A DNA stretch of 64,000 bases from JANQEU01 sp965242805 (GCA_965242805.1 CBDETD010000002.1:5146001-5210000); one strand, 5' to 3'; shown: positions 44,408-52,615, numbered from the stretch's first letter. Numbers and translations are program-made. Notes: a model not told the origin generated them from the letters alone.

Positions 44408-45156
44408 CGAAGAGAATTATACCTTGCCTCGATGTCAAAGATGGTAGAACTGTCAAAGGAGTGAATTTCGTGGAGCTGAGGGACGCAGGGGACCCCGTTG
44501 AACTTGCAGCCAGATACGCAGAGGAAGGAGCAGATGAACTTGTTTTTCTCGACATTTCTGCAACCATCGAAAAAAGGAAGACCTTGCTAGAACTAGTTGA
44601 GGCAGTTGCAAAGGAAGTTCATATTCCATTTACAGTTGGAGGTGGGATTTCAACGCTGGAAGATGTTAGGTTGCTATTGGATGCAGGAGCAGACAAGATA
44701 TCAATAAATTCCGCTGCTGTGAAGGATCCTACTTTGATCACCAAATTGAGTGGAAATTTCGGATCTCAATGTATTGTGGTAGCCGTCGATTCCAAATACA
44801 TTGATGGAGTCGATATTGTCCATACCCATGGAGGTTCGAAACCGACTGAAATCAAAACCCTCGAATGGGTTGTTGAAGTCGAAAAAAGGGGTGCCGGAGA
44901 AATTCTCTTGACTTCAATGGACCATGATGGTACAAAAAGCGGTTTTGCAAAATCCTTAACAAAAAGAGTGACTAGCTTGATCAATATACCGGTTATTGCA
45001 TCCGGAGGAGGAGGGGAGATCTATCATTTCTCAGAGATTTTCGAGGAAGGGGATGCGGATGCTGCTCTTGCGGCCAGTATCTTCCATTATCAAGAAATTG
45101 AAATTAAGGAACTTAAGGAGGATTTGTCTATGAGAAACGTACCCATGCGCTTATGA
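44401..45156 (+). CDS. hisF: Imidazole glycerol phosphate synthase cyclase subunit
   Basis: The 251-residue TIM barrel begins MLTKRIIPCLDVKDGRTVKG, with catalytic aspartates in CLDV and in LTSMDHDGTKSGF. FTVGGGI and IASGGGG are phosphate-binding loops. It pairs with HisH to form the imidazole ring. It overlaps hisIE by four bases (ATGA). Confidence 0.96.
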   Translation: MLTKRIIPCLDVKDGRTVKGVNFVELRDAGDPVELAARYAEEGADELVFLDISATIEKRKTLLELVEAVAKEVHIPFTVGGGISTLEDVRLLLDAGADKISINSAAVKDPTLITKLSGNFGSQCIVVAVDSKYIDGVDIVHTHGGSKPTEIKTLEWVVEVEKRGAGEILLTSMDHDGTKSGFAKSLTKRVTSLINIPVIASGGGGEIYHFSEIFEEGDADAALAASIFHYQEIEIKELKEDLSMRNVPMRL

Positions 45157-45755
45157 TTGAACTGGATTATACCAAACTAGATGGTCTGGTTCCTGCTGTG
45201 GTTCAGGATCCCCAAACCATGAGAGTCCTTATGGTGGGATTTGTGAACGAGGAGGCCCTGAAAGCTACAGAAGCTACTGGTAATGTTACGTTCTTCAGTC
45301 GATCGAAAAAACGGCTTTGGACTAAGGGAGAGACTTCAGGAAACTACCTTAAGGTTGTTTCGATTACTATTGATTGTGACAAGGACACCGTTTTGATAAA
45401 AGCAAATCCGGTCGGTCCTGTGTGCCATACCGGATCAGATACGTGCTTCAATGAGAACAATGGTAGTAATCTACATTTCATTGAACATTTAATTGAAATA
45501 ATAAGAGAAAGAAAAACCAACCCTTCAGATTCTTCGTACACGACTTCTCTTTTTGAGAAGGGGATTAATAAAATTGCACAAAAGGTGGGTGAGGAAGCAG
45601 TTGAATTGGTAATAGAGGCAAAAGATGATAATCCTGATCTTTTCAAGAACGAAGCGGCTGACTTGATTTATCACTTTTTAGTACTCCTGGAGGCAAAGAA
45701 TATTTCGTTTGAAGACATCTTACAATTACTCAAAAAGAGGCATAATCCTTCGTGA
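45153..45755 (+). CDS. hisI: Bifunctional phosphoribosyl-AMP cyclohydrolase / phosphoribosyl-ATP pyrophosphatase
   Basis: The 200-residue HisIE fusion has an N-terminal cyclohydrolase (about 1-110) with FFSRSKKRLWTKGETSGN and the metal-binding cysteines in DCDKD and GPVCHTGSDTCF. The pyrophosphatase domain (about 115-200) has KVGEEAVELVIEAK. It is the last gene of the supra-operon. hisG, hisD, hisC and hisB are not in this window. Confidence 0.94.
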   Translation: MIELDYTKLDGLVPAVVQDPQTMRVLMVGFVNEEALKATEATGNVTFFSRSKKRLWTKGETSGNYLKVVSITIDCDKDTVLIKANPVGPVCHTGSDTCFNENNGSNLHFIEHLIEIIRERKTNPSDSSYTTSLFEKGINKIAQKVGEEAVELVIEAKDDNPDLFKNEAADLIYHFLVLLEAKNISFEDILQLLKKRHNPS

Positions 45756-45805
45756 TTAATATAATTTTTCTTAGATTATCATTGTAATGTCTCCAGTTCT
45801 AATCA

Positions 45806-47299
45806 ATGAAAAGGTATGATGTAGCCGTAATTGGTGCTGGCCCTGCTGGCTATGCGTCGGCAATGAGGGCAATTGATTTTCATAAGAAAGTTGCTTTAAT
45901 CGAAAAGAATAATCTGGGAGGTGCCGGTGTTTTCAATGGTGCTTTGTGGAGTAAAACCTGGTGGGAACTTTCTCGTGAGGCGGTGTCAGCCAGGAAGAGT
46001 GGAAATTCCCTTAGTCTTCAGGCCCCACCCGAATTCAACTACCAAAGGATCAACAATGAGGTTAAGTCGGCATTGAAAGAGAGGGTTGCCCAGTTAGAAC
46101 ATCATATGAGTAACATAAATGTGACTGTTGGCGAGGATCTATTTGAATACCTCATCGGGTCAGCCAAGGTATTAACCAGAAACCAGGTTGAAATCACGAA
46201 CAATGGTTCAAAAGAGATTATTGAAGCGGATTATATCATCCTCGCAACAGGTAGTAGTCCTAGGAAACTTTCACATTTACCCATTGATGAAAGACATATT
46301 CTCACCAGTGATGGTCTGGGTGAGCTGGAAAAATTTCCAACAAGTATTGTTATACTGGGAGCAGGAGTCATAGGATGTGAATTTGCCACGATATTTTCAG
46401 GCTTTGGTCAAACTCGTGTTCATTTGATCGATAAAGGAGATAGAATTCTACCGTTTGAGGATGAGGACGTTGTAAAGATAATTGAGTCAAATTTAGAAGA
46501 TCAGAATGTGTTGATCCATCGGAATTCCAAGTTGATCGATATGAAGGTGATCAATGAGCAAGTGGAGTATACACTTGAATACGATGACGGTAGGAAAGAG
46601 GTCTTCAAAGTGGAAAAAGCACTCGTTTCCGTTGGAAGGGTTCCCAATTATGATGACCTTTTTGATAAGTCAGTTGGAATTGAGTTGGACGAACGTGGTA
46701 TTATCAATGATCTCACGCAAACAAGCATAGAAAATATTTATGCAGTTGGAGATATCACAGCTGACATTTCTTTGGTTAATGTAGGTGAGTTGGAGGGTCG
46801 TTATGCAATTGAACGAATCTATGGAGTACCAGATCGACCCTTAATTTACGAAAACATATCCACCATCATGTTCCTGAGCCCGGAGGTTGCCGGTGTGGGA
46901 ATGAATGAGCTGACCGCTCAGAAACTGAATTATGACTACAAGGTCGTCACATTGGAATATAGTTGTATTCCAAGAGCGATTGCCATGAGAAATACCCAGG
47001 GCTTTATAAAGATACTCGTTACTCCGGACGATGAATTGCGGATCTTAGGAATGCGAGTAGTAGGAGAGCATGCCAGCAGTGCAATACAAGCTGTTGCCCT
47101 ACTGATCTCAACGGGAAAAGGGATCAGGGAATTAGCAGAATTAATTCACCCTCATCCATCAATTATTGAAGGAATCCAGGAGTGTTGTCGAATGTTGCTT
47201 GGCAAATCGATCTTTAAGCCCACAGTCTTAAGAAGGTCAATGTCATGCAGGATCTATAAGGACGGTACTTACGAGGATTTAGTTAATTCTCCCAGCTGA
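45806..47299 (+). CDS. Dihydrolipoyl-dehydrogenase-like flavoprotein lacking the redox-active cysteines
   Basis: The 497-residue class I pyridine-nucleotide-disulfide oxidoreductase has an FAD-binding GAGPAGYASAMRA loop (10-22), an NAD(P)-binding GAGVIGCEFATIF loop near 185-197 and a YAVGDIT motif near 313. Where dihydrolipoyl dehydrogenases have GGTCLNVGC, this protein reads GGAGVFNGA, so both cysteines are replaced (G41 and A46). The C-terminal dimer HPHPSI motif is kept. It is thus a flavin-dependent NAD(P)H oxidase, transhydrogenase or quinone reductase rather than a disulfide reductase. Its substrate is unknown. Confidence 0.8.
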   Translation: MKRYDVAVIGAGPAGYASAMRAIDFHKKVALIEKNNLGGAGVFNGALWSKTWWELSREAVSARKSGNSLSLQAPPEFNYQRINNEVKSALKERVAQLEHHMSNINVTVGEDLFEYLIGSAKVLTRNQVEITNNGSKEIIEADYIILATGSSPRKLSHLPIDERHILTSDGLGELEKFPTSIVILGAGVIGCEFATIFSGFGQTRVHLIDKGDRILPFEDEDVVKIIESNLEDQNVLIHRNSKLIDMKVINEQVEYTLEYDDGRKEVFKVEKALVSVGRVPNYDDLFDKSVGIELDERGIINDLTQTSIENIYAVGDITADISLVNVGELEGRYAIERIYGVPDRPLIYENISTIMFLSPEVAGVGMNELTAQKLNYDYKVVTLEYSCIPRAIAMRNTQGFIKILVTPDDELRILGMRVVGEHASSAIQAVALLISTGKGIRELAELIHPHPSIIEGIQECCRMLLGKSIFKPTVLRRSMSCRIYKDGTYEDLVNSPS

Positions 47300-47906
47300 T
47301 ATCTTGCGGTGTAATAACATTTAAATCCATCTTAGGAATAAATTCTTCAGCAGTGTATTCATAGATGATTTTGGAGAATTTTCTCTTACCTTTTAAGATC
47401 AATCCCTTACTTTCCCAAATTTCAAGGGTATTCCCTTTTTCAAATTGCCAGACATTTACTGTCATACCCAATATCGTATCTTGCCTTGCAACGACTCCGC
47501 CCATACCAAGGTAAAGCGATTCAATTGTTTCCTCTGGGCTTTTATACCTTAGTAGATCACTCTCTGTCTGATTTTTGGAGATTTTACCTTTTTTGGTTTT
47601 CAGGTCTGCAGTAAATGTAAAATCACCATCTCTCATTTCGAGCTTATTTTCATCCGTCTGCATGCCAAAAAGAGTGTATTCCATTTCCCGCACTTTCTTT
47701 TCTTTCCATCCCCAATGGCTGAACTCATAAGTTATTTTTCCGGATGCGTCTCCGGAGATAGTGTAAATGATCTGTCCTTTTTCATTGTCTTCAAAACGTT
47801 TTATCCCTTCTTCGGACAACTCCTCACCATTTCCGACCTGCGCTAGAAGGTTGTTCACCATAAATAAGGAAAGGACGACCAGTTGTGACTTCATAACATG
47901 GGACAT
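47283..47906 (-). CDS. Exported hypothetical protein
   Basis: The 207-residue protein has a signal peptide (NNLLAQ near residue 22) and a beta-rich body (YEFSHWGWKEKKVREMEYTLFG, VNVWQFEKGNTLEIWES) resembling lipocalin-like or DUF4412-type periplasmic proteins. The start is the ATG at 47906 or at 47894. It overlaps the convergent flavoprotein gene by 17 bases. The function is unknown. Confidence 0.65.
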   Translation of the reverse strand: MSHVMKSQLVVLSLFMVNNLLAQVGNGEELSEEGIKRFEDNEKGQIIYTISGDASGKITYEFSHWGWKEKKVREMEYTLFGMQTDENKLEMRDGDFTFTADLKTKKGKISKNQTESDLLRYKSPEETIESLYLGMGGVVARQDTILGMTVNVWQFEKGNTLEIWESKGLILKGKRKFSKIIYEYTAEEFIPKMDLNVITPQDISWEN

Positions 47907-47936
47907 AATCCATCAATTTATGTTAATTACACTAAT

Positions 47937-47980
47937 AAAAAAACCCTGACGAATTTCGCCAGGGTCCCAACCAGCTATAG
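47937..47980. repeat. Direct repeat copy A (44 bases), 3' module of small-RNA gene 1
   Basis: Copies at 47937-47980 and 48398-48441 match at 43 of 44 bases (one T/C difference). Each has an A-run followed by an imperfect palindrome (CCCTGACGAA/TTCGCCAGGG) and TCCCAACCAGC. On the minus strand this reads as an intrinsic terminator. Confidence 0.9.
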
Positions 47981-48021
47981 ACAAAAAGAACTTCCTGACG
48001 GAAGTGTGGTCTTTAAATCCT
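47937..48021 (-). ncRNA. Putative small RNA 1 (about 85 nt)
   Basis: On the minus strand a -7-like ATATTTG (48034-48028) sets a start near 48021. The RNA has a small perfect hairpin (ACTTCC-GTCA-GGAAGT), a C-poor linker (GCTGGTTGGGA) and an intrinsic terminator (CCCTGGCGAA/TTCGTCAGGG then seven T). No open reading frame of note lies inside. It shares promoter and 3' end with the unit at 48398-48491. Confidence 0.6.
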
Positions 48022-48027
48022 TTATTA

Positions 48028-48083
48028 CAAATATTGACAGCCTTCATGAGGATTAACTGCCAACTTACTTTCAAATCCTGCCA
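48028..48083 (-). promoter_or_regulatory. Direct-repeat promoter of small RNA 1
   Basis: Minus strand: TGGCAGGAT (48083-48075), then TGGCA (48062-48058) exactly 21 bases from the first, then 23 bases, then ATATTTG (48034-48028). The same spacing recurs at 48498-48553 and, with TGACA, at 48226-48281. Confidence 0.6.
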
Positions 48084-48160
48084 TTTTGCATATTTACTGT
48101 GGGCATTCTGCTGTTTAAAAAAGAATGGGGCGGAATTTGTGTAATGATTTTTTTTAGGAC

Positions 48161-48219
48161 AAAAAAGAAGGCCGCATGATGATGCGGCCCTGTGTAGAGT
48201 TTTCCTAAGAGCGATTTAG
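48161..48219 (-). ncRNA. Putative small RNA 3 (middle unit, about 60 nt)
   Basis: A perfect terminator hairpin (GGCCGCAT-CATC-ATGCGGCC, 48189-48170) followed on the minus strand by TTCTTTTTT ends this unit. Its promoter region (48226-48281) has the same direct-repeat layout as the other two, although its -7 element is poorer (TAATTTA). The RNA body is short and unlike units 1 and 2. Confidence 0.45.
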
Positions 48220-48225
48220 ATATTG

Positions 48226-48281
48226 TAAATTAACTTAATTGTATCTAAAAAATCCTGTCATAAATAGATAATATCCTGTCA
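48226..48281 (-). promoter_or_regulatory. Direct-repeat promoter of small RNA 3
   Basis: Minus strand: TGACAGGAT (48281-48273) and TGACAGGAT (48260-48252), start-to-start 21 bases, then TAATTTA at the position (23 bases on) where units 1 and 2 have ATATTTG. Confidence 0.45.
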
Positions 48282-48397
48282 AAAGGAATTTTCATTTATC
48301 AATTATTTCAAACCATCGAATTACGAAAAATTTTCTCAAAAAACGGATTTTTGCTTGTACCATTTTTCCATAAAAGGCTTGGAAATGGAATGCCAAT

Positions 48398-48441
48398 AAA
48401 AAAACCCTGACGAATTTCGCCAGGGTCCCAACCAGCCATAG
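48398..48441. repeat. Direct repeat copy B (44 bases), 3' module of small-RNA gene 2
   Basis: Second copy of the 44-base element at 47937-47980, with one difference. It forms the linker and intrinsic terminator of the unit at 48398-48491 on the minus strand. Confidence 0.9.
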
Positions 48442-48491
48442 AATTAGACTCCGAGATTGGAATCTAATAATTCTTGCAGAATAACATTTCT
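48398..48491 (-). ncRNA. Putative small RNA 2 (about 94 nt)
   Basis: Minus strand: ATATTTG at 48504-48498 sets a start near 48491. The body has a hairpin AGATTCC/GGAGTCT (one G-U pair), then the same GCTGGTTGGGA linker and terminator as small RNA 1. The 5' parts of units 1 and 2 differ in sequence but each carries one small hairpin, as expected for paralogous regulators with different targets. Confidence 0.6.
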
Positions 48492-48497
48492 ATCTGA

Positions 48498-48553
48498 CAA
48501 ATATCGAATCTTCTAATATAGAGAACTTGCCATTTTTAGAAGAAATCCTGCCA
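48498..48553 (-). promoter_or_regulatory. Direct-repeat promoter of small RNA 2
   Basis: Minus strand: TGGCAGGAT (48553-48545), then TGGCA (48532-48528) 21 bases away, then 23 bases, then ATATTTG (48504-48498). All three spacings are identical to those of small RNA 1. Confidence 0.6.
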
Positions 48554-48580
48554 AAATACTGTTTATGAAATCAATTCACT

Positions 48581-49267
48581 TTATTCATAGAATTTTGATA
48601 CTTCCTTCAATTTTTTACGTTCCAACTTTGGAACGTAAACATTTTCCTCAGGATATCCAACGGGAAGTAACAAATAGGGCCTTTCGTTTTCAGGTCTATT
48701 CAAGATCTTAGTCAGGAAATTCATTGGACTGGGGGTGTGTGTAAGTGTTACTAATCCAGCATTGTGAATTGCGGTGATCAGAAAACCACATGCGATACCT
48801 ACACTTTCATTTACATAATAATTATTGGCTTTTGTACCTTCTTTATCTGTTTCATAAACCCGTTTAAACACTACGATCAACCAAGGGGAACTTTCGAGAA
48901 ATGGTTTCTTCCAATTTGTTCCAATTGGTTCAAGATCTTTTAACCATCGTTCAGACATTCGAGAATTATAACTTGTATATTCTTCTTCCTCTGCAGCTTT
49001 CCGGATTTGACTTTTAATGTCTGAAGAAGAAATCGCACAAAATGTCCATGGCTGTTTGTGTGCACCGGAAGGGGCGGACGAAGCACTCATTATCAAATTT
49101 TCAATAACACTCTTGGGTATTGGTTTATCAGATATTTCCCGTATTGTTCTCCTGGTTTCTATCCATTGGTGAAACTCCCTTGATTTACTATTTAACTCCT
49201 CAGTAGGAAATGTTTTTGGTGTATATCGAACATGAGGGAATCCATAGATCTCTTTAATTTCTTCCAT
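48581..49267 (-). CDS. Nitroreductase-family flavoprotein, iodotyrosine deiodinase type
   Basis: The 228-residue FMN protein has the nitroreductase TRRTIREIS and SSAPSGAHKQPW flavin-binding segments. The C-terminal THTPSPMNFL and LLLPVGYPEENVYVP are characteristic of iodotyrosine deiodinase. The substrate-zwitterion triad known from that enzyme aligns as E96, Y100 and K121, with the flanking RWLKDL and GTNWKK also conserved. It should reductively remove halogen from halotyrosines. A deiodinase has been characterised from the Bacteroidota species Haliscomenobacter hydrossis. It is one base from the upstream M49-like gene's stop. Confidence 0.82.
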   Translation of the reverse strand: MEEIKEIYGFPHVRYTPKTFPTEELNSKSREFHQWIETRRTIREISDKPIPKSVIENLIMSASSAPSGAHKQPWTFCAISSSDIKSQIRKAAEEEEYTSYNSRMSERWLKDLEPIGTNWKKPFLESSPWLIVVFKRVYETDKEGTKANNYYVNESVGIACGFLITAIHNAGLVTLTHTPSPMNFLTKILNRPENERPYLLLPVGYPEENVYVPKLERKKLKEVSKFYE

Positions 49268-49268
49268 A

Positions 49269-50900
49269 TCAAATGCCTAAAACATCTGCACCTTGTTCGA
49301 AAACAATATCTACCGGAATGCCAGCATTAGATAGACGTTGAAGGTCGGACTTCAATTCTTCTTCGATATTCCCCATTTCATTAAGAAGTTCTGTCACACC
49401 TTCATAATTGCCATCTCCTTGTAAAGTCAGAATAATTTCGGATAACGAATTCATAGCCGTCCTCATTTTATCAAAGTCTATTTTGTATCTCCCGGTACTG
49501 CTATCCTTGCTAAAAGCTCCTTGTTTTAAGAAGAAATTAAATCTGATCATATTAGCTTTTCCATGGGCTGATGAAGCCCCAAATCGAACAGATCTGAAAA
49601 TGCTTGTCATGAATGTTGTATAGTATTCCTCCAGGGAACCTTCCAATTCACCACTTTCATGCAATTGGGTGATCATATATAGACCCAATACATCCGCTTT
49701 GCCTTCCTCAAGGGCAGAATAGTGTTCTTTCAAAGCCCTCCTCACAGTTCCTTGACCATTGATAGTGTTTTTTATTCCCAACCCGTGTGCCACTTCATGG
49801 AACATTGTATTGGCGAAGAAAGCATCGAAAGTAATATATTGCTTTTGCTCCTCATCGATCAGCATATCCGCAATCGGTACCAAAATTTTCTCATATTTTG
49901 CTTTCATGGCATTCTTCAACTGAAGTCTTCTGGAACCTTTTTCTAGTTGGACTTGCTCGTCATTAGGTAGGTTTATTGCAATGGTCTTCGATCCAGCATT
50001 GCAATCTCCCGCGTAGTAGACCACATCATAAGCATTGAGATCGGCATTTGCCCCGGGTTCCTCCTGTTTGTATTCTTCGGAAACAGGTATTCCCTTTTGT
50101 AGTTCGGGAAGGAATTGTGCATATTTTGCCAGTCGTTCACTCCACTCAAGATCCTTGATCAAAACATACGATTCATGGGCAGCTTTGTAGTTGTAAAAGG
50201 CATCTTCGTAATTCTCAATTGGACCTATGACCACGTCAATCGGGTTTGTTTTCATATCCATCCATGCAAAGTCTGATGCCTGGTATTCATCCGTCAGAAG
50301 CGCTTCTGCCCTCAGGGTAAGGTATTTTTTAAATCCTTCATCCTCAGCTAGCTCTGCACATTCCAAGAGGATCTGAGAAACCTTCTTTGTTTGTTCAGGG
50401 AACATTTCTCTGTAAGGAACAACAATTAAGTTCCCATTGTCATCCCTTCGCAGGAAAGTATAAAGTGATTCTTTACCCGGGAGATCAGCCGCTTCGAACT
50501 CCTCTTTGGTTATATCAGAGGGATAAAAATTAGCTCCCAATGGTTTTGATCCTATTCCTTCAATGAATGGCTGATTACCATTTAGACGATCCCATGGTCC
50601 GTAATTGATTTTGATATATTCTTGAATATCGGGAATTTCACTGAGGTTAAGCGCCTCCTCCTTATCCCCGTAAGCCTCAAACCAGAAAAGCTCATCCATG
50701 ATTTTAGAAGCTTCAATCAATTTGAGGACGATCTGTTTTTGATTGTCAGATAAATGGGAGATATCAGCCTCCAGCCTGAATGTAGTGTAGTTGTCCAAAA
50801 GTGAAGGCTCTTTAGATTCAACTGTTGAATCTGGTACAGGGCTGGTACAACCTTTGATTATGAACAATGCAGCAATTAAAATAAGGGATTTGAAGTTCAT
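49269..50900 (-). CDS. M49-like (dipeptidyl-peptidase III-related) zinc lipoprotein with HEXXH motif
   Basis: The 543-residue protein has a lipoprotein signal (IIKGC, cysteine near 18). The zinc site reads H368-E369-V-A-H372 followed by E399 in LEEGKADVLGLY, in the layout of DPP III. Usual M49 peptidases have HEXXGH, with six residues; this has a five-residue HEXXH like the enzyme described from Caldithrix abyssi. YYAGDCNAGSKTIAINLPND and FGASSAHG are also shared with the family. It probably cleaves peptides in the periplasm, and is sometimes annotated as Zn-dependent hydrolase. Confidence 0.75.
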   Translation of the reverse strand: MNFKSLILIAALFIIKGCTSPVPDSTVESKEPSLLDNYTTFRLEADISHLSDNQKQIVLKLIEASKIMDELFWFEAYGDKEEALNLSEIPDIQEYIKINYGPWDRLNGNQPFIEGIGSKPLGANFYPSDITKEEFEAADLPGKESLYTFLRRDDNGNLIVVPYREMFPEQTKKVSQILLECAELAEDEGFKKYLTLRAEALLTDEYQASDFAWMDMKTNPIDVVIGPIENYEDAFYNYKAAHESYVLIKDLEWSERLAKYAQFLPELQKGIPVSEEYKQEEPGANADLNAYDVVYYAGDCNAGSKTIAINLPNDEQVQLEKGSRRLQLKNAMKAKYEKILVPIADMLIDEEQKQYITFDAFFANTMFHEVAHGLGIKNTINGQGTVRRALKEHYSALEEGKADVLGLYMITQLHESGELEGSLEEYYTTFMTSIFRSVRFGASSAHGKANMIRFNFFLKQGAFSKDSSTGRYKIDFDKMRTAMNSLSEIILTLQGDGNYEGVTELLNEMGNIEEELKSDLQRLSNAGIPVDIVFEQGADVLGI

Positions 50901-50946
50901 GACTTGAGGATATTTGTTCTTTAGCGAAGTTAAGGATCCATAGCTG

Positions 50947-50976
50947 TTTGAACTTAATCCAATTGAGCTATTTTTG
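50947..50976 (+). promoter_or_regulatory. Bacteroidota-type promoter of the M28 peptidase gene
   Basis: TTTG (50947-50950), 18 bases, then TATTTTTG (50969-50976) matches the -33/-7 consensus exactly. Transcription would start near 50983, giving a leader of only about 13 bases before the ATG at 50996. Confidence 0.65.
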
Positions 50977-50995
50977 ACGCCTCAATCAATTGCTC

Positions 50996-52615
50996 ATGAA
51001 ATACTTTCCATTTCTTTTAACTGCTATCATTTTCATGTCATGTCAACAGAAATCATCTAAATCGGATTCCGGTGTTGATACTGTCAGGATTGCTTCACAC
51101 ATCATTGAATTGTCTGACGATTCTTATTTGGGTAGAAAACCATTTACAGAAGGGGAAACCAAGACAATCAATTATCTCAGACAAGAGTTTGAATCGATGG
51201 GGCTGGAACCTGGCAACGGTGACTCCTATTTCCAGGAAGTACCGCTTGTTCAGATTTCAGGTACTCCTTCTGAGAATATGGTTGTTTCGGCAAGTAATGG
51301 AGAGGTAAAGTTGGAAAGAGGCTCGGAGTTCGTAGCGTACACGGAACAGGTTGTAGATGAAGTATCACTTGAACAATCGGAATTGGTTTTTGCGGGATAT
51401 GGTGTTGTAGCACCTGAATATGGTTGGAATGATTATGAGGGATTGGATGTAAAGGGGAAAACCGTTATTGTTTTGGTTAATGATCCGGGTTTTGAAAAAG
51501 GGGATGAATCCTTCTTCAAGGGGGAAACAATGACATATTATGGCCGATGGACGTACAAATATGAAGAGGCAGCGAGACAGGGAGCTGCGGGTGTTTTCAT
51601 TATCCATGAGACAGTTCCCGCAGGGTATCCTTGGGCGGTTGTTAGCAATTCATGGTCACGGGGAAGATTAAATCTTGATAATTCCGGATCAGATGAATAT
51701 CAATGTGCAATTCAGGGATGGATAACACGCGATGCGGCGATCAAAATTTTTGAGCTATCGTCGGTGGACATGAGGAGTTTTAAGGCAATGGCTCAAAATG
51801 CTGACTTCAAACCACAACCTCTTGGTGTGAATGCAAATCTTAAATTGACCAACGAAATAAAGCGTGACAAATCATATAATGTCGCGGCAAGGATTACTGG
51901 GTCGTCAAGCCCTGATGAGGTGATCATATATAGTGCACATTGGGATCATTTAGGTGTTGGCACTCCAGTTGATGGTGACTCTATCTACAATGGAGCACAT
52001 GACAATGCAAGTGGAACAGCAATGATGATGGGTATTGCAGAAGCAATGGCAAAAATGGAGAGACCGGAAAGAACGGTTCTATTTCTTGCCGTTACTGCTG
52101 AAGAACAGGGTTTGCTAGGTTCCAAGTATTATGCAAGTAATCCTATTTATGATGTAGATAAGACGGTAGCTAATCTAAATATTGATGGTGTAGCTGCCTT
52201 TGGCAAAATGAAAGATTTTACAGTAATAGGCAAGGGTCAATCCGAATTGGAGGAAATGGCAGAAAAGTATGTTCTTGAGCAAGGAAGGTATATCTATCCC
52301 GATCCGGATCCAGGTAAAGGCTACTTCTTCCGTTCCGATCATTTCAGTTTTGCCAAAGTTGGTATTCCCGCTCTTTACGCTTCAGGGGCCTATGAAGCGG
52401 AAGTGGGAGGAGTCGATAGGATCAAAGCTGAGGATGAAGAGTACCTTACCTACAGATATCATAAACCTGCAGATGAATACAACAACGGCTGGCAGTTTGG
52501 AGGTGTATACCAGGACGCTGAAATCTATCTGAAACTGGGAAGTGAACTTGCAAATTCTGATGTATTTCCGAAATGGAAAGAAGGCAGTGAGTTTAAAGCG
52601 ATACGAGAGAACTAG
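50996..52615 (+). CDS. M28-family zinc aminopeptidase lipoprotein
   Basis: The 539-residue protein has lipobox FMSC and a PA domain insert (about 110-270) before the catalytic core. Zinc ligands and catalytic residues are SAHWDHLG, HDNASGTA, the AEEQGLLGS glutamate pair, NIDG and RSDHFSF. The ATG at 50996 is chosen over a TTG at 50990. It should release N-terminal residues from peptides at the outer membrane or in the periplasm. Its stop shares the tetranucleotide CTAG with the convergent next gene. Confidence 0.92.
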   Translation: MKYFPFLLTAIIFMSCQQKSSKSDSGVDTVRIASHIIELSDDSYLGRKPFTEGETKTINYLRQEFESMGLEPGNGDSYFQEVPLVQISGTPSENMVVSASNGEVKLERGSEFVAYTEQVVDEVSLEQSELVFAGYGVVAPEYGWNDYEGLDVKGKTVIVLVNDPGFEKGDESFFKGETMTYYGRWTYKYEEAARQGAAGVFIIHETVPAGYPWAVVSNSWSRGRLNLDNSGSDEYQCAIQGWITRDAAIKIFELSSVDMRSFKAMAQNADFKPQPLGVNANLKLTNEIKRDKSYNVAARITGSSSPDEVIIYSAHWDHLGVGTPVDGDSIYNGAHDNASGTAMMMGIAEAMAKMERPERTVLFLAVTAEEQGLLGSKYYASNPIYDVDKTVANLNIDGVAAFGKMKDFTVIGKGQSELEEMAEKYVLEQGRYIYPDPDPGKGYFFRSDHFSFAKVGIPALYASGAYEAEVGGVDRIKAEDEEYLTYRYHKPADEYNNGWQFGGVYQDAEIYLKLGSELANSDVFPKWKEGSEFKAIREN

